Part shown: positions 1 through 7,792 of the stretch, one piece after another | How the letters are laid out: the number at the start of each line of letters is the position of its first letter | Numbering within the stretch: the first letter of the stretch is position 1 | Source of the DNA: CAWFXC01 sp963819735 | GTDB taxonomy: Bacteria > Actinomycetota > Acidimicrobiia > IMCC26256 > DASPTH01 | Length of the DNA stretch: 64,000 nucleotides | Direction of reading: 5' to 3' | Assembly (NCBI GenBank): GCA_963819735.1 | Contig: CAWFXC010000001.1 | Location: 1,488,001 to 1,552,000, forward strand | Notes under the pieces: generated by a model | What the model was told of the DNA's origin: nothing | Databases searched by the model: none | Seen by the model: only the letters and a program-made list of their open reading frames with translations | Position numbers and translations under genes: made by a program

Positions 1-22
1 TCGATTCTCGTCACCCGCTCCA
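1..22 (+). tRNA. tRNA-Gly, 3' end only (left attachment site)
   Basis: The window starts inside the T-loop of a tRNA. The visible bases give the second half of the T-arm, a 3' acceptor strand CACCCGC, a discriminator U and an encoded CCA. The acceptor strand implies a 5' GCGGGTG, and U73 is typical of bacterial tRNA-Gly. The first 24 bases are identical to 38,630-38,653, where the anticodon loop TTCCCAA is also visible, so the gene is probably tRNA-Gly(CCC). The 5' part should lie just before the window. This copy is the left boundary (attL) of the island. Confidence 0.85.
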
Positions 23-92
23 CCCGACTCCCCGCCTGGGTTCAGGCTTTCCGGTGTCTCGCTCCACTGCCGTCAGGGTCGCCCCGATTGTT

Positions 93-113
93 CCATCGCG
101 CGTCCATCGCGCG
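93..113 (+). repeat. Left-end direct repeats CCATCGCGCG (x2)
   Basis: Two copies of CCATCGCGCG occur at 93-102 and 104-113, about 70-90 bp inside the tRNA 3' end. The same 10-mer recurs at the other end of the island (38,479-38,512). Paired repeats flanking both att sites are typical of recombinase or excisionase arm-binding sites, which is the inference here. Confidence 0.7.
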
Positions 114-193
114 GGACAGGAAGGGTCTCCTAGCCAATCCGACACGCCTGCCTTTCGTGCAGAACGGCAGGTGGGAAGGCCGGCTCTACTGGG

Positions 194-745
194 TTAGTCC
201 GTTTCTTGCGCGCGCGTCGCCACGTGATCGAGGGCAGCGCGGAACGAGACTCCGATCGGGTGGCGTGTGCTCGTAAGGAAGCGTTGCGCGTACCAACTCG
301 ACATTCGTTCGGCGAACTCAATGGCGTCCGTGGCTTGCTCGACGGTGGCGTCTGTGACGAGGGCGCCGTGCACGAATTCGCCGCGGGTTCGCACGATCCT
401 GGTCTCCCAGACCTCCCAGGCGTTGCGCTCGTCGTCGGTAAGCGGTTCATCGAACGGTCCGTACCACTCGTCAACCTTCGCGAACGCTTTGGTCCAAGCA
501 CTGTGGCCGAGCAGCTTCGAGCCCTTGCGCATGGCCTTATCCCATGGGAGCCCCTGCTCCAGGTAGTGCGGCGAGAGAACGAATTCGCGCATGAAGGCTT
601 CGGCAGCTCGCACAGCCCAAACGAAGGCCGCGGACGTGAACTCGGCATCGAGAAGCCGCTGCGCCTCGAGGCGAGCGCCGACTGCTCGAGCGAACGCAGC
701 ACGCAAGTGGCGATGCAGAGCGTCTTCTGCGGCGGGGCTCGCCAT
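194..745 (-). CDS. HEPN-like hypothetical protein
   Basis: A 183-residue protein of unknown function. The middle is helical, with the segment FVWAVRAAEAFMREFVL. Near residue 130 is RTRGEFVHGALV, which fits the R-x4-H pattern seen in HEPN domains (helical domains often found in RNases of toxin and defence systems), followed by helices rich in Ala and Glu. Assignment to HEPN rests on this motif and helical character only. It is the first gene inside the left island boundary and is transcribed towards it. A second HEPN-like motif occurs in the methylase-like protein at the opposite end. A non-catalytic helical protein is the alternative. Confidence 0.6.
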   Translation of the reverse strand: MASPAAEDALHRHLRAAFARAVGARLEAQRLLDAEFTSAAFVWAVRAAEAFMREFVLSPHYLEQGLPWDKAMRKGSKLLGHSAWTKAFAKVDEWYGPFDEPLTDDERNAWEVWETRIVRTRGEFVHGALVTDATVEQATDAIEFAERMSSWYAQRFLTSTRHPIGVSFRAALDHVATRAQETD

Positions 746-1025
746 GGCTAGACGGTACCTGGATCACGGCAGGCACCCGAGCCAGACTTTCGGGCAGCAT
801 CGTCATGGCGGAATCGCTGGGCCGCGTGGTCGCAACGACGAGCATGCCCCTGTGGTCCGTCCTCGATTCAGACCATGTTGTGCTGAAGTCGAAGTCATTC
901 GTTGGCGGCGAGGGTGAAGCCCCTGCAGCTGAAGAACCCGAGCTCAAGGCCGTTGAGGCGCGGCTGCCGTCGCCGCACCTCCGAACGTGTGGCATTCAGC
1001 GACTCGCGACTGTACAAAAGGGTCA

Positions 1026-1208
1026 TTAGCTATCAATCCCGAGTTCACGCCGTATGTCGGAGATCTCCCCAAGAACGGCAGCCAAGGCGACAATGGCGCC
1101 CTCGATTCGATATCGGCTTGGGACCGACAGGGTGAGCCCGCCGGTTTCGACCTTCGCCAAGATTCCTCGCAGGCCGTCGTTCAGCTCCTTGATGTCGGCC
1201 CGTCTCAT
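1026..1208 (-). CDS. Small hypothetical protein
   Basis: A 60-residue protein beginning MRRADIKELNDGLRGIL and ending REIRREL-like (ISDIRRELGIDS). The ATG at 1208 is preceded on the minus strand by AAGGAACTCGG, a usable ribosome-binding site, so this internal start is preferred over an upstream one. The central AIVALAAVLG segment is mildly hydrophobic, and the C-terminus is charged and helical. No family recognised. Confidence 0.5.
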   Translation of the reverse strand: MRRADIKELNDGLRGILAKVETGGLTLSVPSRYRIEGAIVALAAVLGEISDIRRELGIDS

Positions 1209-1710
1209 TCCGAGTTCCTTGGGCCTGGCGCGAACTGAGAGCGTTCGATCGGTGAGGTCAGCCGAACGTGGCGACCTTCTCGATCGGCAGGCAGCGGAAG
1301 CACGGCACTGCTCGCGCGACATGGCCTCGACGCACCCATGGGCTTCCAAGCCCGAGGGCCGAGCTTCTCGAGAAGCCCGTCGGGCGCTCCGAACCCGAGA
1401 CAAGACCCTGAGGCCGACCGCGAGCATCTTGGCGGACAGCATTCTGCGCCCTGCCACGCGCCCCGTCCCACTAAAGGGACGGCGCGCGTCCGCTGGCCAA
1501 GGCGTCCGCTGCGTGTCTCCTGATCTGTCTGCTGCCGGATGCCCACACTGGCTGCACTTTTGATCATCGTTGTCTTCCCCTGTCCGCTGCGTGTCCGTAG
1601 TCCCACCCGGTCTGCTGCCTCATCCGCTGCTCTCCACGGCGAAGAAACGGGCTGGACCCGAGCCGCCGTGACCGCCAGCCTTCTGAGGTTGGTGTCGTGC
1701 ACGTCCGTCG
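1209..1710. other. No convincing gene; short repeats
   Basis: No frame here has a convincing protein. A small hairpin CGTCCC-actaaa-GGGACG lies near 1,466-1,482. The 13-mer TCCGCTGCGTGTC occurs twice (near 1,503 and 1,580), a short direct repeat of unknown meaning. The region probably also contains the lost 5' part of the ankyrin gene that follows. Confidence 0.4.
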
Positions 1711-2334
1711 GTGACTAGCCGTTGGAGCGCACGTTCGGCCTGCTTTCTCTTAGCGGCACTCGGGCTTGCGGTGCCGCAGAGGAAGCGAGCAGCCTCCGTG
1801 ATGCTCTTGATCGAGGCGGGCGCTGACGTGGATGCCCGCACGACTGGACGTAATGCAGCGGACGCCGGAGAGACGCCGTTGCATTGGGCCGCGAGCAACG
1901 ACGACGTTGATGTCGCGCGAGTTCTCATCGATTGTGGCGCCGACATCGAGGCGCCGGACGGTTCGATCGGTACGCCGCTCGAAAACGCGATCGGGTACAC
2001 GTGCCTGGGCGTCACGCGCCTGCTCGTGGAACGAGGAGCAAAGGTTGAGAAGCTCTGGACCACGGGCGCGCTCGGCATGCTCGAACGCCTACGGGACCTG
2101 ATCGACGCCGGCACGTTCGGTCCCGAGGATGTATCGCAAGGGTTCTGGCACACGTGCGCGGCGGGGCAGCGACACGCGGCCGAGTTCCTCCTTGGTCAAG
2201 GCGCGGACCTCAATTGGGTCCCCGATTACGCGCAAGGAACGCCGCTCGATGCCGCACAAGGTGGTGGCACCCAACAGGAGAACGTAATGAGTTGGCTCCG
2301 CGACCTCGGGGCGGAGTCGTCAGGTTCGACGTGA
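1711..2334 (+). pseudogene. Ankyrin-repeat protein, probably 5'-truncated
   Basis: The frame gives 207 residues. Clear ankyrin repeats begin near residue 30 (LLIEAGADVDARTTG), continue with ETPLHWAASNDDVDVARVL, GTPLENAIGYTCLGVTRLL and FLLGQGADLNW, and end with TPLDAA and a WLRDLGAE cap. Related actinobacterial proteins have an extra N-terminal 40-60 residues with the first repeat. Here the GTG start is followed by about 28 residues (MTSRWSARSACFLLA...) that do not look like ankyrin, so the gene seems to have lost its 5' end or to carry a frameshift. Ankyrin repeats mediate protein contacts; the partner is unknown. An IGP repeat follows the stop codon. Confidence 0.6.
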
Positions 2335-2433
2335 GTGCCGTCGCGAGTACATCGTCAAGCCCATGCCTGCAATGCGCTGGCATTGCGACGAGAACCCGTT
2401 AGCCGCGGGCTCAGATCTGATGTCGATCGGTCC

Positions 2434-2502
2434 TCCCGCTCGGGGTACATCGACGCACGCTGGCGTGGGCGCGCGTAATGACGCCAGAGCGGGCGTTCAT
2501 GC
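2434..2502 (+). repeat. IGP inter-gene palindrome
   Basis: Contains CCCGCTCGGGGTACATCGAC, then GCACGCTGGCGTGGGC, and a partial hairpin ACGCCAGAGCGGGCGTT. It lies between the ankyrin frame and the next plus-strand gene. The same blocks recur at many inter-gene positions in the island. Confidence 0.65.
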
Positions 2503-2563
2503 ACTCGCCCCGCCGAGCGCATAGCTGCCCCTGGGCGCTGGCGACGCGTAGGAGAATGGTTGC

Positions 2564-2854
2564 GTGGCGATACCAGACCTCGCACAGATGATCGGGAAGA
2601 CCCTTCTGGTTGGAATCACCTACCTCGACTCCGATGGCCTCGTGACCGAGCGAGTGCAGTTCGCGGGAGTGGTGATCGCAGTGGATCCACCGGTGACGAT
2701 CGAGCGCGGGTCCTCGAAACCCTTCACGCTGCAACCTGCGCTGGACGCGTTTTTCATTGGGGTACCAGGCGAATATCGGCTGCGCGATTCCGACGGGATC
2801 GTTGTTGATCCCAACTTCGTCACCACCTGGGCCGTACATGCGCCCAGGAACTAA
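2564..2854 (+). CDS. Small hypothetical protein
   Basis: A 96-residue protein with a GTG start (MAIPDLAQMIGKTLLVGI). It looks like a compact beta-rich domain: alternating hydrophobic strands (LLVGITYLD, RVQFAGVVIAVD) and a GEYRLRDSDGIVVDP block near the end, then TTWAVH. Similar short orphan proteins occur in actinobacteria, but I know no function. No signal peptide or membrane segment. The TAA stop lies inside the left terminal box CTAACTG of the following IGP element. Confidence 0.7.
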   Translation: MAIPDLAQMIGKTLLVGITYLDSDGLVTERVQFAGVVIAVDPPVTIERGSSKPFTLQPALDAFFIGVPGEYRLRDSDGIVVDPNFVTTWAVHAPRN

Positions 2855-2963
2855 CTGGCGATCTGCCCTTGCGGTCGGGCACATCGACGCACGCTGCGGC
2901 GGGGTTCGTCCACCGGGTTCGCTGCGCCCGTCCGTAGGTGCCTGATCTGCTGCACTCAGTTGA
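2851..2963. repeat. IGP inter-gene palindrome with paired terminal boxes
   Basis: Starts CTAACTGGCGATCTGCC, contains GGTCGGGCACATCGACGC and ACGCTGCGGCGGGG, and ends TGATCTGCTGCACTCAGTTG. The ends CTAACTG and CAGTTGA form an inverted repeat. The stop codon of the plus-strand gene (TAA, 2,852-2,854) and that of the convergent minus-strand gene (2,956-2,958) both fall in these boxes. Confidence 0.65.
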
Positions 2964-3240
2964 CGGGGCTCAGGCCGTAGGTTCGTTCCTCAATGATTCT
3001 GAACCAGACGACGCCTGAGTCGGCGTAGGCGAACGATCCGATGATCTGGAACGTCGGTGCGTCTCCGGGAAGGCTGAACGTTGGGCGCGCCCACCCGTTG
3101 GTCACTCTGAAGCACGGGTTCGCTGACCTCCCGCCAGGATGTCCCGTGGTCCGGTATCCCCAGCCGTCAACGACTCGGAACCATGCCGCGTCGGATGGCC
3201 CGTCCGGGTGCCCGTCCGCAGGAAGCCAGAGCAACACCAC
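2956..3240 (-). CDS. Small hypothetical protein
   Basis: A 94-residue protein (MVLLWLPADGHPDGP). It shows repeated short blocks with aromatic residues, WFRVVDGWG, CFRVTNGWA and VWFRIIEER, suggesting a beta-rich fold with three related strands. It is one of the few minus-strand genes in this part of the island and converges on the preceding gene, with the palindrome between them. Function unknown. Confidence 0.55.
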   Translation of the reverse strand: MVLLWLPADGHPDGPSDAAWFRVVDGWGYRTTGHPGGRSANPCFRVTNGWARPTFSLPGDAPTFQIIGSFAYADSGVVWFRIIEERTYGLSPVN

Positions 3241-3330
3241 ATCCTCACCTAACGCTCCGAGGCCACTGAGGTCAAGAGTCGAACGTCACCCAACCTGCTC
3301 GGCTCCGATCGCCGACTCGACGGTGCCCGC

Positions 3331-3420
3331 CCAGTTCTGTCGTTCTGCTCTGGGGACATCGCCGCACGCTGGGTGGGCGAGCAGGACCGCAAGAGAACGG
3401 GGCAATCGTGTGGGGCGCAG
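3331..3420 (+). repeat. IGP inter-gene palindrome
   Basis: Runs CCAGTTCTGTCGTTCTGCTC, TGGGGACATCGCCGCACGC, TGGGTGGGCGAGCAGG, then AACGGGGCAATCG in the position of the usual hairpin loop. It precedes the DsbA-like gene. Confidence 0.6.
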
Positions 3421-3528
3421 GTGATTCCTTCAGCGACGCGTGTTCGGCATGGGTCGTTCGGCCCTGTCTACGAGAACCGCGGGACGGGGCAAACTCGATG
3501 GGGAAGGCGGTTCGTCGCGAAGGAGCGG

Positions 3529-4188
3529 ATGCCCATGCCGGTGGTTCGGAATCAGTCATCGAGCGTTGCAGCGAACCGGGCGACTGTCGAAGTCTTCGCG
3601 GATGTGACGTGTCCGTTTGCGCATGTTGGGCTCCGGCGCTTCGTTGCCCGCCGCGAGGGATTAGGTGCTGTACGTCCGATCTTGCGAGTGCGGGCTTGGC
3701 CGTTGGAGTTTGTCAATGGGAAGCCGTTGGAACCGGGGGTGGTGGCTCGACACGTCGATGAGTTGCGCGAGCAGGTCGCACCCGATCTGTTCCGAGGGTT
3801 CGATCCTGGCCTCGTCCCGGTGTCGTCGATGCCTGCATTAGAACTCGTCGCCGCAGCGTACGAAGTCAGCGACGCCGCTGGCGAGCGTATGAGTTTGCTT
3901 GTGCGTGACGCGCTGTTCGAGCAAGGGCTGGACATCGGAAGTCTCGATGTGCTGAGCGGGATTGCGGCGAGCCAAGGAATCACCGTCCAGATCGGCGAGG
4001 CCGAACGGATCGTGTTGCACGATTACGAAGAAGGAAGACGCCGCGGCGTGCGCGGGTCACCCGAGTTCTTCCTCGATGGGCGCGGCTGGTACTGCCCTTC
4101 GCTGCACATCGAGAAGGTTGGCGACACGCTCAGGATCGAACCTGACCTCGAAGCAGTCGAAGCCTTTCTCGCTGCGTGCTTCGAATAA
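3529..4188 (+). CDS. DsbA-family thioredoxin-like oxidoreductase
   Basis: A 219-residue cytoplasmic protein. The start at 3,529 is chosen because GAAGGAG lies four bases upstream. Residues 17-35 contain the strand VEVFADVTCPFAHVGLRRF, the redox-site region of DsbA/2-hydroxychromene-2-carboxylate isomerase-like (FrnE-type) proteins. Only one Cys is present (CPFA instead of CxxC), so a disulphide isomerase is less likely than a glutathione/mycothiol-like transferase or isomerase. The C-terminal RRGVRGSPEFFLDGRGWYCPS carries the conserved cis-Pro region (GSPEFF) of the family. No signal peptide. It stands alone between two IGP elements. Confidence 0.85.
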   Translation: MPMPVVRNQSSSVAANRATVEVFADVTCPFAHVGLRRFVARREGLGAVRPILRVRAWPLEFVNGKPLEPGVVARHVDELREQVAPDLFRGFDPGLVPVSSMPALELVAAAYEVSDAAGERMSLLVRDALFEQGLDIGSLDVLSGIAASQGITVQIGEAERIVLHDYEEGRRRGVRGSPEFFLDGRGWYCPSLHIEKVGDTLRIEPDLEAVEAFLAACFE

Positions 4189-4257
4189 AACGGACATCTC
4201 CAAGCCAACCGAACTCGACAACACCAGGTGTTGCATCGAACGCCTGCGACCAAGGCT

Positions 4258-4330
4258 GTTCTGCGCGGGCGACATTGCCCGATGCTGGGGTGCGCAGGCG
4301 AGAACGCTCGGGTCGGCGTTCTGACACGAC
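4258..4330 (+). repeat. IGP inter-gene palindrome
   Basis: CTGCGCGGGCGACATTGCCC, then GATGCTGGGGTGCGCAGGCG and AGAACGCTCGGGTCGGCGTTCT. The last block is an imperfect hairpin (AGAACGC and GCGTTCT). It separates the DsbA-like and YCII-like genes. Confidence 0.65.
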
Positions 4331-4409
4331 AGCGAAACGCCGGTTCGATCCGGACTGTGCGAACGTATCGGCCCAAGCAACCGGACGGCGTGACCTTTAG
4401 GAGTCTGAG

Positions 4410-4721
4410 ATGGCGAAGTTTGTTTTGATATTTCATGGCGGAGAGACGCCCCAAGAACCTTCCCCCGATGTCATGGACCGCTGGATGGCGTGGTTCGGCG
4501 AACTAGGTGAGGCCGTGGTTGACATGGGCGCACCGTTCGGCGCGAGCGCGACCATCGGGTCGGATGGAACGCCGAGCGAGGGGAGCGGACCGGACCCGGC
4601 GAATGGCTACTCCGTGATTGAGGCAGCCACCCTTCACGATGCGGTCGTCATTGCCAAAGGCTGTCCGGGACTGAGCAGCGGTGGTTCGGTCAAGCCATAT
4701 GAGGCAATGCAGATGGGCTGA
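4410..4721 (+). CDS. YCII-related domain protein
   Basis: A 103-residue protein starting MAKFVLIFHGGETP with GGAGTCTGAG upstream. The ferredoxin-like alpha+beta layout, with a Trp-rich helix (DRWMAWFGELG), the strand GYSVIEA and the C-terminal KGCPGLSSGGSVKPYEAM, matches the YCII/DGPF family. Some members are ligand-binding or small-molecule enzymes; the substrate cannot be inferred. Soluble, single-domain, complete. Confidence 0.8.
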   Translation: MAKFVLIFHGGETPQEPSPDVMDRWMAWFGELGEAVVDMGAPFGASATIGSDGTPSEGSGPDPANGYSVIEAATLHDAVVIAKGCPGLSSGGSVKPYEAMQMG

Positions 4722-4786
4722 CGGCGCGATGACGCCGCTCTTTCGATGACAGATGCTCGCCGACCGGCGCTGATCGGGTCACTGTT

Positions 4787-5173
4787 GTGAGTGCTCGTGA
4801 ACTCGGTCGTGTGCGTCAGATTGCGCTCGCGCTACCGGAAGTGAACGAGCGAACGAGTCACGGTGAACCGTGCTTCTTCGTACGTGATAAGCGACCGTTG
4901 TGCTACTTCCACGACGACCACAACGGCGACGGGCGCATATCGCTGTGGTGTCCCGCGCCGCCCCGAGTGGCCGACGAACTCGTGAGCGGCGAACCGGAAC
5001 GATTCTTCCACCCGCCCACGTCCGCAGCGGGAACGTTCTCCGGGTGGCTGGGCGTGTTCCTGGATACGACAGGCACGAATAAGGTGGGGTGGCGCGAGAT
5101 CACCGCGATCCTCGAAGACGCTTTCCGGACGGTGGCACCCAAGAATCTGATTGCCGAACTCGGTCATCGGTGA
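4787..5173 (+). CDS. MmcQ/YjbR family protein
   Basis: A 128-residue protein, GTG start. Typical features are the N-terminal helix VRQIALALPEVNERTSHGEPCFFV, strands around LCYFHDD and RISLWCPA, and the C-terminal GWREITAILEDAFRTVAP. MmcQ/YjbR proteins (DUF419) adopt a CyaY-like fold and may bind nucleic acid; the biochemical role is not settled. Length is normal. No operon partner; an IGP-like repeat follows. Confidence 0.85.
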   Translation: MSARELGRVRQIALALPEVNERTSHGEPCFFVRDKRPLCYFHDDHNGDGRISLWCPAPPRVADELVSGEPERFFHPPTSAAGTFSGWLGVFLDTTGTNKVGWREITAILEDAFRTVAPKNLIAELGHR

Positions 5174-5189
5174 TGACCATGGCAGCGTT

Positions 5190-5262
5190 CGCTCCATCAC
5201 TCGGGGCGGACCTGTCGTCCGCACCAGCGCTTGGGTGAGCGAGCGTCGCGGTTCTTGCGACA
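5190..5262 (+). repeat. IGP inter-gene palindrome (diverged)
   Basis: ACTCGGGGCGGACCTGTCGT, then CCGCACCAGCGCTTGGGTGA and GCGAGCGTCGCGGTTCTTGC. It aligns with CTCGGGGGACAT...GCACGCTGGGGTGGGCGAGC of the better copies. Confidence 0.5.
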
Positions 5263-5289
5263 GGTTGAGGTCGGGTGGAGACTTGGCCT

Positions 5290-5763
5290 ATGTCCTACGA
5301 CGACGATCTCGCGAACCGTGTCCGCGAGAGCCTTAAAGACACCGATGCGGTCACGGAGCTACGCATGTTCGGCGGGTGGGGCGTCACGGTTCACGGGAAC
5401 ATGGCGGTCGGCGTTATGAACGACGACCTCATCGTGCGCGTTGGACCGGACAGCTTCGAAGCTGCGTTAGCGCGGCCCGGTGTCCGTCCGTTTGACTTCA
5501 CGGGCCGTTCGATGACTGGATGGGTGTACGTCGAGGGGAGTGCAGTCGCGAAGAGGGCGGGGCTCAATCGCTGGGTCCGATCAGGCGTCGAGTTCGCGGC
5601 AATCTCTTCCTCCGAAGTCCACGCGAACTCGGAAGCGTTCCCGGCCGTAAAGGGCCGCACCTGCCGACGACCGATAGCAGTCTCGGTCTTGGTTGCGTAT
5701 CTGCTCGGGGGACATTCCCGGATGCTGGGGTGGGCAAGCGGCACCGCAGCCATCGAGACATGA
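5290..5763 (+). CDS. TfoX N-terminal domain protein with repeat-derived tail
   Basis: Residues 1-105 match the TfoX N-terminal domain: MSYDDDLANRVRESL, the conserved MFGGWGV block, GNMAVGV, LIVRVG, RPFDFTGRSMTGWVYV and a final RWVRSGVEFA. The start at 5,290 is the ATG that gives the family N-terminus. Homologues usually stop after about 105-110 residues. Here the frame stays open for some 50 more residues, and the last part (LLGGHSRMLGWASGTA) is translated from the IGP repeat at 5,695-5,747. The native stop was probably lost by mutation or by a local indel. The domain is linked to competence regulation in proteobacteria; its role here is unknown. Confidence 0.75.
   Translation: MSYDDDLANRVRESLKDTDAVTELRMFGGWGVTVHGNMAVGVMNDDLIVRVGPDSFEAALARPGVRPFDFTGRSMTGWVYVEGSAVAKRAGLNRWVRSGVEFAAISSSEVHANSEAFPAVKGRTCRRPIAVSVLVAYLLGGHSRMLGWASGTAAIET
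5695..5747 (+). repeat. IGP inter-gene palindrome (inside a reading frame)
   Basis: GCGTATCTGCTCGGGGGACA, TTCCCGGATGCTGGGGTGGG and CAAGCGGCACC. A well-preserved copy of the left and middle blocks. It is read as the C-terminal tail of the TfoX-like protein. Confidence 0.7.
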
Positions 5764-5815
5764 TGAGGCGTCGTCGTGATCGTTCGCGGCGGCTTGGACC
5801 AGAGTGTGGAGGATC

Positions 5816-6120
5816 ATGAGCAAGGTTTCGATGGTCGGATCGATCAAGTGTCAGGACGGCAAGGGTGACGAGATGGCCGCGGTGCTTAGGGAGATGGTCA
5901 ATGCGGCGAGCGACGAGCCGGGCGTCGAGGTCTACTCGTATCACCGCGGTCCTGACGACACGTTCTGGTTTTTGCGCTCATGAGTGACCAGGAGTCGATG
6001 CAACGGCACGGCCAGTCGCAGGCGATGCGAGCGGCCATGGCTGGGTTCGGGTCATTGGCTGCGGGACCGCCCCAGATGACGGTCACTGAGCCGGTCGCGG
6101 CCATCGGCCTGAACCTCTGA
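5816..6120 (+). pseudogene. Antibiotic biosynthesis monooxygenase (ABM) domain, frameshifted
   Basis: The first frame (5,816-5,983) encodes 55 residues: MSKVSMVGSIKCQDG, an AAVLREMVNAASDEPGVEVYSYHR helix-strand unit, and DDTFWF. It then stops. Adding one T to the run of five at 5,969-5,973 restores the continuation WFFALMSDQESMQRHG followed by AMRAAMAGFGSLAAGPPQ and a stop at 6,118. Together these make a full ABM-fold protein of about 100 residues (dimeric ferredoxin-like, often heme or small-molecule oxygenases). The single T-run indel may be an assembly error. Confidence 0.75.
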
Positions 6121-6134
6121 GAGCCGCGGACCTC

Positions 6135-6572
6135 ATGTCGGTCGATGTGGTGACCACGATCACGATCAACCGGCCCCTGGACACGGTCGCAGCGTTCGCG
6201 GCGGAGCCGTCGAATGCTCCGGACTGGTACGTGAACATCGAGTCGGTGCAATGGAAGACGGACCGGCCGTTGCTGGTTGGTTCGCAGGTCGAGTTTGTCG
6301 CTCGGTTCTTGGTGCGACGGCTGCGCTACACGTATGAGGTCGTCGAATGGAGTCCCGGCCAGCGGTTCGTGATGCGCACGGCCGAAGGCCCGTTCCCGAT
6401 GGAAACGACCTACGCGTGGGAGTCGGACGGTGATGCCACCCGGATGACGTTGCGGAATCGTGGTGAACCGAGCGGATTCTCCAAGCTGGTCGCGCCGTTG
6501 ATGGCACCAGCAATGCGTCGAGCCAACCGCAAAGACCTGAACCGACTCAAATCGATCCTGGAGAGCACGTAG
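6135..6572 (+). CDS. SRPBCC family protein
   Basis: A 145-residue protein (MSVDVVTTITINRPLDTVAAF) with the START/Bet v1-like SRPBCC pattern: first strand, a helix containing PSNAPDWYVNI, strands VEFVARFL and YTYEVVEW, the RFVMRTAEGPFPMETTYAW block, and a long C-terminal helix (RRANRKDLNRLKSILE). These domains bind hydrophobic ligands in a deep pocket. It lies 14 bp after the ABM gene, so the two may be co-transcribed. Confidence 0.85.
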   Translation: MSVDVVTTITINRPLDTVAAFAAEPSNAPDWYVNIESVQWKTDRPLLVGSQVEFVARFLVRRLRYTYEVVEWSPGQRFVMRTAEGPFPMETTYAWESDGDATRMTLRNRGEPSGFSKLVAPLMAPAMRRANRKDLNRLKSILEST

Positions 6573-6708
6573 ACCGGGGGGTCAGGCTTCGACGCCAAGT
6601 GGCCCGCTCCTGCGGCGGCGAGCACGTATGCGTCGCGGCCCCATGGTTGCGCGGGGTGCCCGCGGTGCGCTCATGCAGCCCCTGCTCGGCTGGACCTACC
6701 CTTTCGGG

Positions 6709-7059
6709 ATGGAGGCCCTCGCAGCGCGACTCCGTACCGCGTTCAACGAGAGGGACATGGACACGTTCCGCGGGCTGCTTGCCGACGACGCCCGGGGGGG
6801 CGATACCTGTCGCAACCGCTCGGAGATCATCGCTCACTTCAAACGGCTTCTGAACGACGGCGTGGACGCTTCGATTGTGGAAACGACAACAGGTTCACGA
6901 GGCATCGCGTGCCTGCTCGAAGTTGCGTGGCCTGACCTGGAGAACGTCCGGCGAGACCGGCGGAACTTCTATCAGGTGTACCTGGTCACGGACGGATGCG
7001 TCACCGAGATCGAAGCCCATGAAGACCGGGAGTCGGCGCTCGCCGCGATCTCAACCTGA
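6709..7059 (+). CDS. SnoaL-like (NTF2 fold) protein
   Basis: A 116-residue protein. The ATG at 6,709 (MEALAARLRTAFNERDMD) gives the family-like N-terminal helix; upstream starts would add low-complexity residues. Features are the RGLLADDAR segment, CRNRSEIIAHFKRLL, the strand FYQVYLVTDGCVTEIEAHED and a terminal helix. The fold is a small alpha+beta cone used by isomerases, hydrolases and scaffold proteins. No catalytic assignment possible. Confidence 0.75.
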   Translation: MEALAARLRTAFNERDMDTFRGLLADDARGGDTCRNRSEIIAHFKRLLNDGVDASIVETTTGSRGIACLLEVAWPDLENVRRDRRNFYQVYLVTDGCVTEIEAHEDRESALAAIST

Positions 7060-7133
7060 GCCGCCCGCCACGAAGCCAACCCCCACGACGATTGCCTGTC
7101 CGACAATCGATAGGTCCGTGGTGATTGGTCAAG

Positions 7134-7200
7134 TGTGTTGGCGCACGCTCCCGTGGTGTGGACCCGCGGGCGAACGAACCGGGCAATTCGGCGGAGACTC
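7134..7200 (+). repeat. IGP inter-gene palindrome (diverged)
   Basis: GTGTTGGCGCACGCTCCCGT, GGTGTGGACCCGCGGGCGAA, then CGAACCGGGCAATTCGG. The last block corresponds to the hairpin CCAGA-CGGGCAAT-CTGG, with stem CGAA/TTCG. Lies upstream of the cupin gene. Confidence 0.55.
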
Positions 7201-7288
7201 GATAGTTTTGGTATCGAGGAGTTTGCGCTCGCCTGGCAACGGGAACCTTCCTTTGATGTAGTCGGATGCAAGGCAAGGAGGGAGCGCG

Positions 7289-7792
7289 ATGTCCCACTTC
7301 GTTCCCGGAAATGATTCTGCGGTGCTCGTCAAGGCGGCGGATGCCGAGTTAGTCGGGTTTCCGCCTCAGTCGATCCGCCTCCTCGTGGATAGTTCCTCGA
7401 CGGGCGGCAAATTGAGTGCGCAACGGGTGACGCTTCGGGACGGCGTGGACGGCGCGAATCCGCACCATCACTCGCACTCGGCGGAGTTGTTCTACGTCCT
7501 CGGCGGATCGGTACAACTCCTCGTTGGCGACCTACTGACGGTCGCGCAGGAAGGCGACCTCGCCGTCGTGCCTCCTGGACTGGCACACGCGTTCGCCGCG
7601 GCTCCCTCCGCCGACGCTGACCTGCTGATTGTGATCACACCGGGCATCGAACGGTTCGAGTACTTCCGTCAACTTGCCAGGATCGCGACTGGCCAACTGG
7701 CACCCGAGAGTCTGCGTGACATGCAGGCCGTCTACGACACGTTTTTCGAGGACAGTCCCGCCTGGCACCTAGCCCGAGGGAGGCCGTCATGA
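7289..7792 (+). CDS. Cupin domain protein
   Basis: A 167-residue cupin. Motif 1 is visible as NPHHHSHSAELFYVLGG (His-x-His with Glu), and motif 2 as GDLAVVPPGLAHAFAA (Pro-Gly-x-x-His). These residues would bind a divalent metal. The C-terminal helix region TPGIERFEYFRQLARIATG is common in quercetinase-like or sugar-binding cupins. RBS AAGGAGG lies upstream (near 7,275). The stop overlaps the ATG of the next gene by four bases (ATGA), so the two are translationally coupled. Confidence 0.85.
   Translation: MSHFVPGNDSAVLVKAADAELVGFPPQSIRLLVDSSSTGGKLSAQRVTLRDGVDGANPHHHSHSAELFYVLGGSVQLLVGDLLTVAQEGDLAVVPPGLAHAFAAAPSADADLLIVITPGIERFEYFRQLARIATGQLAPESLRDMQAVYDTFFEDSPAWHLARGRPS

Noticed and set aside
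5816..6120. Programmed frameshift in the ABM gene
   Set aside because: The T-run is short, no stimulatory structure is obvious, and similar one-base losses occur in many genes here, so error or mutation is simpler.
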